Source of the DNA: Sphingomonas sp.
GTDB taxonomy: Bacteria > Pseudomonadota > Alphaproteobacteria > Sphingomonadales > Sphingomonadaceae
DNA length: 64,000 nt
Direction of reading: 5' to 3'
NCBI GenBank assembly: GCA_017849555.1
Contig: JAFIGU010000055.1
Span: 82,502 to 146,501 of the forward strand
Positions 24,680 to 32,774 of this stretch are shown piece by piece. The notes beneath the pieces were generated by a model. The model did not search any database, was not told the origin of the DNA, and saw only the letters and a program-made list of their open reading frames with translations. The translations under genes were made by a program, and so were the position numbers. Numbering within the stretch: position 1 is the stretch's first letter; every line of letters begins with the position of its first letter.

Positions 24680-25116
24680 GCGATCGTCGGAGGCTGCTGC
24701 TGATCGCGCTGATCGCCTTCGTCGCCGCGATCGCTGGGGTGGGGATCGGTCGGGTGTTCATCACGCTCCCCGCGCCGGTGGAAAGCGAGCTACACACGCT
24801 GCTCCACCACCAGCTCAAGCTCGATAGCGCGCAGCAGGCGCGGATGGACGTGATCGAGCGGCAATTCGCGATCCGCAAACAGGCGCTTGAGCTCGAGTTG
24901 CGCGCGGACAATGCGCGGCTCGCCGATGCGATTCAGGCCGAGCACGGCTATGGCCCGGCGGTCGCGGCGGCGGTCGACCAGTCGCATCAGAAGATGGGGC
25001 AGCTCCAGAAGGAAACGCTCGAGCATGTCTTCGCGATGCGCGCCGTGCTGCGGCCCGATCAGGCGGTGCAGTTCGACGCGGCGGTGGTCAAGGCGCTCAC
25101 GGCCGACGGACGGTGA
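24676..25116 (+). CDS. Periplasmic heavy-metal sensor (CnrX/ZraP-like)
   Basis: A protein of 146 residues with an N-terminal membrane anchor (LLLIALIAFVAAIAGVGIGRVFI) and a helical periplasmic domain: HTLLHHQLKLDSAQQARMDVIERQFAIRKQALELELRADNARLADAI, then AVDQSHQKMGQLQKETLEHVFAMRAVLRPDQAVQFD. The His/Glu-rich four-helix hairpin (HTLLHH, E in RQFAIR, HQKM, ETLEHVFAM) is the metal-sensing fold of CnrX. On binding metal it would make the anti-sigma protein release the sigma factor. The GTG start overlaps the upstream stop, and its own stop overlaps the sigma gene. Confidence 0.83.
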   Translation: MSDRRRLLLIALIAFVAAIAGVGIGRVFITLPAPVESELHTLLHHQLKLDSAQQARMDVIERQFAIRKQALELELRADNARLADAIQAEHGYGPAVAAAVDQSHQKMGQLQKETLEHVFAMRAVLRPDQAVQFDAAVVKALTADGR

Positions 25117-25676
25117 CACTCGATCTTGACGGCTGTTCGGATGGCGAGCTGGCCGCGCTCGCGCTCGGCGGGCGCCAGGCGGCCTATGGCGAATTGATGC
25201 GGCGCCACCGTGACGCCGTCTTCCGCCTGCTGCGCGGGCATACCGGCGATGCCGATGCGGCGGTCGATCTGACCCAGCAGGGGTTCATCGCCGCCTTTGC
25301 CGCGCTGCGCAGCTATGACGGCGCGCGGCCGTTTCGGCTGTGGATCGCGCGGATCGCGATCAACAAGGCGCACGACTGGAACCGCCGCCGCGCGGTGCGC
25401 CGGCTGCTGACCTTCGCGCGCCCGATCGACGAAGCGGTGGGGGTGGCCGATCCCGGCATCCCGGCCGATGTCCAGATCGACGACCGCCGCGCGCTCGAAC
25501 GGACGATGCGCGCGATCGCGACGCTGCCGGTCAATCTGCGCGACGTGCTGGTGCTGCGCACGATCGAGGGGATGAGCCAGGCGGAAAGCGCCGCGGTGCT
25601 CGCGATCAGCGAGAAAGCGGTCGAGACGCGGCTCTATCGCGCGCGGGCGAAACTTATGGAAATGTTGAGGGATTAG
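25113..25676 (+). CDS. ECF RNA polymerase sigma factor (CnrH-like)
   Basis: A protein of 187 residues starting at GTG 25113, overlapping the sensor gene by 4 bases. Sigma region 2 is YGELMRRHRDAVFRLLRGHTGDADAAVDLTQQGFIAAFAALRSYDGARPFRLWIARIAINKAHDWNRRR. Region 4 is LPVNLRDVLVLRTIEGMSQAESAAVLAISEKAVETRLYRARAKLMEML. It should direct transcription of its own operon and of copA and copB, which start 46 bases further on. The release mechanism is inferred from the cnrYXH precedent. Confidence 0.9.
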   Translation: MTLDLDGCSDGELAALALGGRQAAYGELMRRHRDAVFRLLRGHTGDADAAVDLTQQGFIAAFAALRSYDGARPFRLWIARIAINKAHDWNRRRAVRRLLTFARPIDEAVGVADPGIPADVQIDDRRALERTMRAIATLPVNLRDVLVLRTIEGMSQAESAAVLAISEKAVETRLYRARAKLMEMLRD

Positions 25677-25722
25677 CCCAGAGCATGCGTATCTGCCGGT
25701 AAGTTGGACACTGGGAAGACGC

Positions 25723-27633
25723 ATGACGAATAGGGCAGTCCTCGATCGCCGGGGTTTTTTGCGAACGGCCGGGCTGGCCGGTGGCACGGCCGCTCTGGCG
25801 GCATGGATGCCCGCCTGGGCGAGCCCGGTATCCGCCGGGCTACCGACCGTATCGGGCGAGGACATTACGCTCCGCATCGCGCGTCAGACGATGACGATCG
25901 ACGGCCGGCGGATGGCGGCGATCGGGGTCAACGGCACGATCCCCGCGCCGCTCGTCCGGCTCCGCGAGGGGCAGAAGGTGCGGCTCAACGTGATCAACGA
26001 TCTCGACGAGGATAGCTCGATCCATTGGCACGGGCTGATCCTGCCGTTCCATATGGATGGCGTGCCGGGGGTCAGCTTCCCGGGGATCAAGCCGCGATCG
26101 ACCTTCGTTTATGAATTCCCCGTCGTCCAGTCGGGCACTTATTGGTATCATAGCCATTCGGGATTCCAGGAGCAGCTCGGCCATTACGGCCCGATCGTGA
26201 TCGATCCGGCGGGCGAGGATCCGGTGCGTTACGATCGCGAGCATGTGATCGTCCTGTCGGATCACAGCCGGCTGTCGCCCGAGGCGATCTTCCGCCGGAT
26301 GAAGGTCAATCCGGGGCATTTCAATTTCCAGCGGCAGACGCTGGGCGGGCTGCTCGCCGGGCGCGACCAGCCGTCCAAGGACCGGCTCGCCTGGGGCGGG
26401 ATGCGGATGGACCCCGCCGATATCTCCGACGTGTCGGGCGCCGCCTATACCTTCCTGGTCAACGGCCACGGCCCGGCGGACAATTGGACCGGGCTGTTCA
26501 CGCCGGGCGAGCGGGTGCGGCTGCGCGTCATCAACGCCTCGGCGATGACCACTTTCAACGTTCGCATCCCCGGATTGCCGATGACGATCGTTCAGGCCGA
26601 TGGGCAGAATGTCATGCCGGTCGAGGTCGGCGAGTTCCAGATCGGGGTCGCCGAAACCTATGACGCGATCGTCACGCCGACGGCGGATCGCGCCTTCACG
26701 CTGGTCGGCGAGGCGATCGACCGTTCGGGAATGGCGCGCGCGACGCTCGCGCCGCGCGCCGGGATGGTCGCCCCCGTCCCGCCGCTGCGCAAGCGCCCGC
26801 TCGCCAATATGACCGATATGGGGATGGGCGGGATGGACATGGGCGGCGGAACGGCCGCGCCGCGCGGGATCGACACGACCGCCGAGCAGAATGCCTCCGC
26901 CAAGCTTGCGACCGGCGCGGCTGAGGAGCCGATGCCGAAGATGGCGGGGATGGATCACGCCGCGATGGGCCATGGCGGCGGCGCGAGCGCCGGTGGGATG
27001 GATCATGCCGCAATGGGGCACGGTGGCGGTGCGGCGGGCGCCGATCACGCCGCGATGGGGCATGGCGGGGGCGGCGGCCACAGCATGCGCGACTTCGCCA
27101 ATGCGCCGCAGGTCAAGCGCGATCCCAGCGTCCAGACGATCTCGCCGATGCCGGCCGATCGCACCGATTATCCGGGGCAGGGGCTGGAGGATGTCGGGCA
27201 CAAGGTGCTGGTCTATCGCGACCTGATGGCGCTGGAGCGCAACCCCGACGTGCGCGCGCCGTCGCGCAGCCTCGATATCCACCTGACCGGCAATATGGAG
27301 CGGTTCATGTGGTCGTTCGACGGGGTGAAGATGTCCGACATGCACGATCCGATCCCGTTCATCGAGGGCGAGCGCGTCCGGGTGACGCTGATCAACGATA
27401 CGATGATGGGGCACCCGATCCACCTCCACGGCCATTTCTTCGAACTGGTCACCGGGCACGGCGATCGCGCGCCGCGCAAGCACACCGTGATCGTCCAGCC
27501 GGGGGGCAAGGTGTCGTGGGACTTCACCGCCGATGCGGTGGGGGATTGGGCGTTCCACTGCCATTTGCTCTATCACATGGCGGCGGGGATGATGCGCGTC
27601 GTCAGCGTCCGGCCGAAGGGAGGCGCGGCATGA
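25723..27633 (+). CDS. copA: Copper resistance multicopper oxidase CopA
   Basis: A protein of 636 residues with a Tat signal (DRRGFLRTAGLAGGTAALAA). Copper-ligand motifs are IHWHGLILPFHMDG, TYWYHSHSGFQEQLGHYGP, HPIHLHGHFFELVTGHG and the C-terminal HCHLLYHMAAGMMRVV (type 1 and type 3 sites). Residues about 365-455 form a Met/His-rich insert with repeats of the DHAAMGHGGG type plus MGMGGMDMGGG, which bind Cu(I). It oxidises and sequesters copper in the periplasm. It follows the ECF sigma gene and overlaps copB by 4 bases. Confidence 0.95.
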   Translation: MTNRAVLDRRGFLRTAGLAGGTAALAAWMPAWASPVSAGLPTVSGEDITLRIARQTMTIDGRRMAAIGVNGTIPAPLVRLREGQKVRLNVINDLDEDSSIHWHGLILPFHMDGVPGVSFPGIKPRSTFVYEFPVVQSGTYWYHSHSGFQEQLGHYGPIVIDPAGEDPVRYDREHVIVLSDHSRLSPEAIFRRMKVNPGHFNFQRQTLGGLLAGRDQPSKDRLAWGGMRMDPADISDVSGAAYTFLVNGHGPADNWTGLFTPGERVRLRVINASAMTTFNVRIPGLPMTIVQADGQNVMPVEVGEFQIGVAETYDAIVTPTADRAFTLVGEAIDRSGMARATLAPRAGMVAPVPPLRKRPLANMTDMGMGGMDMGGGTAAPRGIDTTAEQNASAKLATGAAEEPMPKMAGMDHAAMGHGGGASAGGMDHAAMGHGGGAAGADHAAMGHGGGGGHSMRDFANAPQVKRDPSVQTISPMPADRTDYPGQGLEDVGHKVLVYRDLMALERNPDVRAPSRSLDIHLTGNMERFMWSFDGVKMSDMHDPIPFIEGERVRVTLINDTMMGHPIHLHGHFFELVTGHGDRAPRKHTVIVQPGGKVSWDFTADAVGDWAFHCHLLYHMAAGMMRVVSVRPKGGAA

Positions 27634-28829
27634 CCCGGCGCGTTCCGCTGCTCGTGACGGCCTCGGTCGCATTCGCCCTCGCGGCGCTGTGCGCCGCCGC
27701 CCCCGCGACCGCGCAGGATCAGGCGATGGCGGACATGCCGGGCATGAAGGTGCCGGCGAAGAAAACCGCCACGCCCGCGCCGTCGTCGCCCGCCGCGCAT
27801 CACGGGCATGACATGCAGGGCATGAATCATGCCGGGATGGACCATTCGGGGATGAACCCTGCGCCTGCGCCAGCCGCCGCGACGCCACAGGCCACGCCCG
27901 CGGGGGAACATGCCGGTCACGACATGAGCGCGATGCCCGCATCGCAACCGGCCGCGCCTGCGGGGGATCACGCCGGGCACGACATGAGCGCGATGCCGGC
28001 ACCGCAGCCGGCCGCGCCCGCCGGGGAACATGGCGGGCATGATATGGCCGCGATGCCCGCGACGCAGCAGACCGGCACCAACCTGCCCGCGGGCGATGCG
28101 CCAGCGCCGGCACTGCCGGGCGATCATTATGCCGATCGCGTCTATTCCCCGGCGGAAATGGCGCGCGCGCGCCACGAGATGATGAAGGAGGAGGGCGCGC
28201 AGACCTTCTCGCTGATCATGTTCAACCTTGCCGAATATAATGCGCGCAACGGGCGCGACGGCTATCGCTGGGACGCGGAAGGCTGGTTCGGCGGCGACAT
28301 CAACCGCTTCGTCGTCAAGAGCGAGGGCGAGGGGGCGTTCCGCGAGGGGGTCGAATCGGCCGAGATACAGGCGCTCTACAGTCGCGCGATCGGCCCCTAT
28401 TTCAACCTGCAGGCCGGCCTGCGTTACGATTTCCGCCCGAATCCCTCGCGCACCTATGCGGTCGTCGGGGTCGAGGGCCTCGCGCCTTACTGGTTCGAGG
28501 TGGGGGGCAGCCTGTTCCTGTCGAACAAGGGCGAATTGCTCGGCCGGCTCGAAGGCTATTACGATCAGCGCCTCACCCAGCGCCTCGTCCTCCAGCCGCG
28601 CGTCGAGCTGGATTTCGCGGCGCAGGACGTGCCGGAGACCCGCACCGGCGCCGGCCTGTCGACCGCGGAGCTCGGGCTCAGGCTGCGCTATGAGATCACC
28701 CGTCAGTTCGCGCCCTATATCGGCGTCTCCTACGACGCCAAGGCCGGCCAGACCGCCCGCTATGCGCGCGCCGACGGCGAGGACCCAACCACCGTCAACT
28801 TCGTCATGGGGACGCGTATCTGGTTCTGA
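27630..28829 (+). CDS. copB: Outer-membrane copper resistance protein CopB
   Basis: A protein of 399 residues with a signal peptide (LLVTASVAFALAALCAAAPATAQ). The N-terminal third is Met/His-rich, with repeats of the AGHDMSAMPA type separated by Ala-Pro linkers, and continues HHGHDMQGMNHAGMDHSGM. The C-terminal domain is the PcoB/CopB barrel: DHYADRVYSPAEMARARHEMMKEEG, WDAEGWFGGDINRFVVKSEGEG, ALYSRAIGPYFNLQAGLRYDF, YAVVGVEGLAPYWFEVGGSLFLS, LRYEITRQFAPYIGVSYDAKAG. The ATGA overlap with copA and AGGGAGG upstream indicate coupled translation. It binds copper at the outer membrane. Confidence 0.94.
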   Translation: MTRRVPLLVTASVAFALAALCAAAPATAQDQAMADMPGMKVPAKKTATPAPSSPAAHHGHDMQGMNHAGMDHSGMNPAPAPAAATPQATPAGEHAGHDMSAMPASQPAAPAGDHAGHDMSAMPAPQPAAPAGEHGGHDMAAMPATQQTGTNLPAGDAPAPALPGDHYADRVYSPAEMARARHEMMKEEGAQTFSLIMFNLAEYNARNGRDGYRWDAEGWFGGDINRFVVKSEGEGAFREGVESAEIQALYSRAIGPYFNLQAGLRYDFRPNPSRTYAVVGVEGLAPYWFEVGGSLFLSNKGELLGRLEGYYDQRLTQRLVLQPRVELDFAAQDVPETRTGAGLSTAELGLRLRYEITRQFAPYIGVSYDAKAGQTARYARADGEDPTTVNFVMGTRIWF

Positions 28830-28875
28830 TTCCGTCTCGTTGCTTAATAGTTGAAGGCCGAGGCACGGACCTCCT

Positions 28876-28957
28876 CCGTTCGCCCTGAGCCTGTCGAAGG
28901 GCTGCACTTCTTTCCGCGGAAGAAAGGGCAGGGCTTCGACAGGCTCAGCTCGAACGG
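28876..28957. repeat. REP-like palindromic element, copy 5
   Basis: CCGTTCGCCCTGAGCCTGTC/GAAGGGCTGCACTTCTTTCC pairs with GGAAGAAAGGGCAGGGCTTC/GACAGGCTCAGCTCGAACGG around CGC. It lies between convergent copB and the TonB receptor gene, so it is likely the terminator for both. Confidence 0.87.
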
Positions 28958-28970
28958 CGTTGGGCGGCGA

Positions 28971-31900
28971 TCAGAATTTCGCGGTCGCGGCGACGGTGAA
29001 ATAGCGCCCCATGATCCCTGAGAAATAGGGCCGGGTGCCGTTGCCGAGCGGGGCGGGATAGGGCGGGGTGGCGTCGAACAGATTGTCGACGATCAGCTTC
29101 AGCCCGAAACGCTCGTTGACCTTCGCGCCGATCGTCGCGTTAAACAGCCACCAGTCGCCGACCCCGGTGATGTCGGTCGCATTGGGCGCGGCGTCCATGT
29201 CGAACCGGCCCTTGCCGATATATTGCGCCTGCAGCAGCAGGTTGAATTTACTGCCCTCGTAGCTGAGGTTGGCGGTGCCCGAATGGCGCGGATAGCCGAT
29301 CGACCCGGCGACATGCTTGATATCGTCGGTGCCGACCTGCGTTTCGAGCGTGTCGCGGTAGAAATAATTCACCGCCAGCCCGATCGCCCCCGCATCGCGC
29401 ACCCCGATGCGCTCGAGCGGCAGCCGGTAGGAGAGCGTCGCCTGCAGCCCCGCGCTCCTGGTGCGCGCGGCATTGTAGAAGCCCTCGCGGATCGTGACGA
29501 TCTGGCCATTGGCGTCGCGGGTGAACAGGTTGCAGAACTGGTTGGGATAGCCGGGCGAATCATAGCAGGCGCTGAGGATCGACGGCCCGTCGAGCGTGAC
29601 GATCGCATCCTTGAGCGTGATGTTGACCCAATCCACCGCGAGCGACAGCCCCGGCACGAAGCGCGGCTGGACGATCGCGCCGACCGTCCAGCTATCGGCC
29701 TTTTCGTTGCGCAGGTCGGCATTGCCGGCGACGGTCACCGGGATCTGGAAGCTGCTGAAATTGGAAATGAAGGTTGCCGGGTTGATCCCCGCCGCGACGC
29801 AATTCGCGCGGCGCACCGCCGGGTTCGGGCCGTTGGCGACGAAGCGCGTGTCGCACGGATCAGGGCCGGCCTCATAAGCGATCGAGGCGGGGTTGAACGC
29901 CTCGGTGATCGCGGGCGAGCGGATCGAGCGAGTAAAATTGCCGCGGAAGGTCACGTCGGGGACGAAGCCGATGCGCCCGCCCGCGCTCCACGTCAGGTCG
30001 CCCCCCGACAGCGAGTTGTGGACCCAGCGCGCCGATCCGTCGAATTCGAGCGTGTGCAGCCAGTTGAGGCCGTTCTGCGCGGTCACCAAAGGCGCGACGA
30101 TTTCGCCGAACACCTCGTTGGTGTGATATTTGCCCGCGACCGGATCGACCAGGATCGAGCGGCCATAGGGCACGCGCGATCCATCCGGCTGCGGCTCGCC
30201 ATAGTAGAAAGCGCCGGGGTCGAAACGGGTCCGTTCCTGGCGATGTTCGAAGCCCGCGACCAGCTTCACGTCATTGCCGAGCAGGCTGAACGCGCTGCCC
30301 TTGATATTGGCGTTGAAAACGATCTGTTCGTTGACCGAGCGCGGCGTCGCCACCGCGAAGATGTAGTTGCGCGCGGCCTGACTCGCCTGCCCCGAGCCGA
30401 GGATGTTGAGCGGGGCGCAGGTCGAACTGATCGTCTGGATCGCCGCATTCACCGCGCCGGGACGGCAGACGATATTGCCCGAACCGTCGACCACCACGTC
30501 GAGCGCGTTGCGGAAATTCTGCTCGACCAGCTTGTTCTGGCGGACATCCATCTGCGACCGGCCGTAGACCGCCGAGGCTTCCCAGCTGAAATCGCGCCCG
30601 CCGATGCCGAGCGTCCCGTCGAACCCGCCGACGAAGCGATAGGTCTCGACGGTCGATTCCGCGCGCCCGGTGGTGAGATCGGAAAGCGCGCGGCCGAGGT
30701 AGAAGACATTCTGCCCGGCGGGCAGATTGGCGGCGATCGTCGCGCGATCGGCGGCGCTGAGATAGGGGTTGTCGAGGCTGATCGCGATATTGCCGTTGGG
30801 CGAGCCGGCGGGGCCGAACAATGCCGTATTGTAATTGGGCTCGTCGATCAGGTTGACGCTCTTCGAATGGCTGTACCAGCCCTCGCCGAAGAAGCGCACG
30901 TTGTCGGTAAGCTGGTAGCTGAGCCGGACGCTGCCGAGATAACGTTCCGAATCGGTCAGCAGGTTCGATCGCGAGGGCATGTCGAAGCCGTTGCCGCCGC
31001 TGCTGATGAAGCCTTGACGCATCATCGTGCCGAGATCGAGCGGGACGAGCCTGCCGTTCGATCCGAACTGGAGCAGTTGCCCCGCGGCATTGCGGATTCC
31101 CGAGCGCACGGCGAGATAATCGTCGTCCGAAAAGGGCGTGCCGCCGGCGGTGAAGGCCGTGAAGCGCTGCCCCGGATAGACGACCTGCCGATAGGGCGAA
31201 TTGAGCGAAGCGGGCGGGGTGCCGAAGAACGAGCCGCGCTCGGTCACGGCGCGGCTGCCCGCGGTCAGCCCGTCGCCGTGATCATATTCGCCCGACACGG
31301 TGATATTGCCGCGCCCGCCGGCGAAATTGGTGCCCGCGAGCAGGCTGAGCTGCTGTTCGGGGGCATCGCCGCGTTGCGAGACGCCGCTCTGCGCGCGGAG
31401 CTCAACCCCGGTATAATCGCGCTTGAGGATGATGTTGACCGTTCCCGCGATCGCATCCGAGCCGTAGATCGGCGCGCCGCCGACGGTCACCGTCTCGATC
31501 CGCTCGATCAGCGAGGTCGGGATCGTGTTGAGATCGACCTGCGAGCCCGGGCTGACCGGGCCGAAGATCGTCGCGGTGTTGGACGAGACGAAGCGCCGGC
31601 CGTCGACCAGCACCAATGTGCGCTGCGAGCCGAGCCCGAAGAAATCGACGAAGGTCTGCCCCGGCCCGAACGGCGATTGCGCACCGGTCGCGCTCGCACC
31701 CGGCGGGCCGAACGCGGGGATCTCGGTCAGCGCCTGGGCGACATTGGTATAACCGCGATTGTCGATCTCGTTCTTGCCGATCACCTGCGTCGGCTGGAAG
31801 GTATCGAACTGCGGTCGGGGAATGCGCGAGCCGGTGACGACGACGTCGGCGGGGGTGTCCTGCGGTGCAGCCGCAGCGGCATCGGATGCGCTCTGCGCGA

Positions 31901-31979
31901 GCGCCGGCGCTGCAGCGAGGAGCAACGCAGTCGCGCTGACGCCGCGCAGGATAACGGTACGGGCCGATGCCGTATTCAT
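28971..31979 (-). CDS. TonB-dependent outer-membrane receptor
   Basis: A protein of 1002 residues from ATG 31979, with AGAGG upstream. The signal peptide ends ALAQ; a TonB box-like DVVVTGSRIP precedes the plug domain (QVIGKNEIDNRGYTNVAQALTEIPAF, RTLVLVDGRRFV, LIERIETVTVGGAPIYGSDAIAGTVNIILKRDYTGVEL). A long 22-strand barrel follows and ends YFTVAATAKF with a terminal phenylalanine. This VDGRR/VTVGGAPIYGSDAIAG plug type is abundant in sphingomonads and usually imports oligosaccharides or other bulky substrates. No riboswitch or Fur-like site was seen upstream, and the substrate is unknown. Confidence 0.93.
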   Translation of the reverse strand: MNTASARTVILRGVSATALLLAAAPALAQSASDAAAAAPQDTPADVVVTGSRIPRPQFDTFQPTQVIGKNEIDNRGYTNVAQALTEIPAFGPPGASATGAQSPFGPGQTFVDFFGLGSQRTLVLVDGRRFVSSNTATIFGPVSPGSQVDLNTIPTSLIERIETVTVGGAPIYGSDAIAGTVNIILKRDYTGVELRAQSGVSQRGDAPEQQLSLLAGTNFAGGRGNITVSGEYDHGDGLTAGSRAVTERGSFFGTPPASLNSPYRQVVYPGQRFTAFTAGGTPFSDDDYLAVRSGIRNAAGQLLQFGSNGRLVPLDLGTMMRQGFISSGGNGFDMPSRSNLLTDSERYLGSVRLSYQLTDNVRFFGEGWYSHSKSVNLIDEPNYNTALFGPAGSPNGNIAISLDNPYLSAADRATIAANLPAGQNVFYLGRALSDLTTGRAESTVETYRFVGGFDGTLGIGGRDFSWEASAVYGRSQMDVRQNKLVEQNFRNALDVVVDGSGNIVCRPGAVNAAIQTISSTCAPLNILGSGQASQAARNYIFAVATPRSVNEQIVFNANIKGSAFSLLGNDVKLVAGFEHRQERTRFDPGAFYYGEPQPDGSRVPYGRSILVDPVAGKYHTNEVFGEIVAPLVTAQNGLNWLHTLEFDGSARWVHNSLSGGDLTWSAGGRIGFVPDVTFRGNFTRSIRSPAITEAFNPASIAYEAGPDPCDTRFVANGPNPAVRRANCVAAGINPATFISNFSSFQIPVTVAGNADLRNEKADSWTVGAIVQPRFVPGLSLAVDWVNITLKDAIVTLDGPSILSACYDSPGYPNQFCNLFTRDANGQIVTIREGFYNAARTRSAGLQATLSYRLPLERIGVRDAGAIGLAVNYFYRDTLETQVGTDDIKHVAGSIGYPRHSGTANLSYEGSKFNLLLQAQYIGKGRFDMDAAPNATDITGVGDWWLFNATIGAKVNERFGLKLIVDNLFDATPPYPAPLGNGTRPYFSGIMGRYFTVAATAKF

Positions 31980-32183
31980 GACTAAACCTCTGTGAAATAT
32001 GAAATTTACTGTCGGCCAGCGACGAACCGGCACTGCGCGCGCGATGCGGTTTGCGCGCGGGATCGTCTTTGACGGAACATCCTCAACGAATCGTTACCGC
32101 AGCGAACCGAGCCTCGGTGCACGCGGATTTAGCAATGGTGCTCGGACGGTGTCGGGGCTTCTTTTGTACCAGTCGAAGGTCGG

Positions 32184-32774
32184 TCAGTCGGCGTCGTCGA
32201 GCGTCACCGCGCGCGCCAGATCGGCGGGGGCGTCGATATCGGCGAGCCAGCCCGCCGCCGCCGCGACGCGCGCCGCGGTGGCGAGCAGGTCGCGCGCGCC
32301 GCGGTCGCCGGTTCGAGCGCACAGGTCCGCGAACGAGGATCGGCCGAACAGCGCGGGCGGCATCGGTTGTCCCGCGCGGTCCGATGCGACGATTGGGGCC
32401 TGGGCGGGGTCGAACCTCGCCAGCAGGGCGTCGAAATGCGTCGCCGGTACATTGGGCATGTCGCCGAGGCAGATCAGCGCGGCATCGACCGTCTCGGGCA
32501 GCGCGCCGATGCCGAGCGCCAGCGAATGCGAGAGCCCGCGCCCCGGCGCATCGTTGCGCAAGACATGAAATCCGCTGTCGTCGAGCAGCGCCGCGACGCG
32601 ATCGTCGCTGCACACCGCGATCCGCGCGCCGAACCCGAGCCCCGCGAGCCGTTCGGCGACGTGGCGCACCAGAGGTTGCCCGCGCAGCTCGGCGAGCAAT
32701 TTGTCGGCCGCGCCGAACCGGCGCGACTCCCCGGCGGCGAGGAGCAATGCCCCAACGCGCTCAGCCGCGATCAT
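32184..32774 (-). CDS. MocA-like nucleotidyltransferase
   Basis: A protein of 196 residues from ATG 32774. It has the MobA/MocA/GlmU nucleotidyltransferase start VGALLLAAGESRRFGAADKLLAELRGQPLV, then ALICLGDMPNVPATHFDAL (metal-binding D in LGDMP), and RAGQPMPPALFGRSSFADL, followed by GDRGARDLL. This combination is typical of MocA-like cytidylyl/guanylyltransferases acting on molybdenum cofactor. Its start overlaps the end of the acyl-CoA synthetase gene by 14 bases, so they are co-transcribed, although no functional link is evident. No molybdoenzyme is nearby. Confidence 0.83.
   Translation of the reverse strand: MIAAERVGALLLAAGESRRFGAADKLLAELRGQPLVRHVAERLAGLGFGARIAVCSDDRVAALLDDSGFHVLRNDAPGRGLSHSLALGIGALPETVDAALICLGDMPNVPATHFDALLARFDPAQAPIVASDRAGQPMPPALFGRSSFADLCARTGDRGARDLLATAARVAAAAGWLADIDAPADLARAVTLDDAD

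Noticed and set aside
26820-27090. DNA tandem repeats in copA (and at 27890-28060 in copB)
   Set aside because: The repetition reflects Met/His metal-binding protein repeats, not independent DNA elements.
25840-28113. Open frame of 757 codons antisense to copA/copB
   Set aside because: Caused by the Met/His repeat region and GC bias; no family features.
29223-31985. Open frame of 920 codons antisense to the TonB receptor
   Set aside because: Shadow of a well-supported gene; composition is extreme (Arg, Asp, Ala) and there are no motifs.
31980-32183. Riboswitch (for example cobalamin) ahead of the TonB receptor
   Set aside because: No B12-box-like GCCACTG or other conserved core could be seen on the relevant strand.
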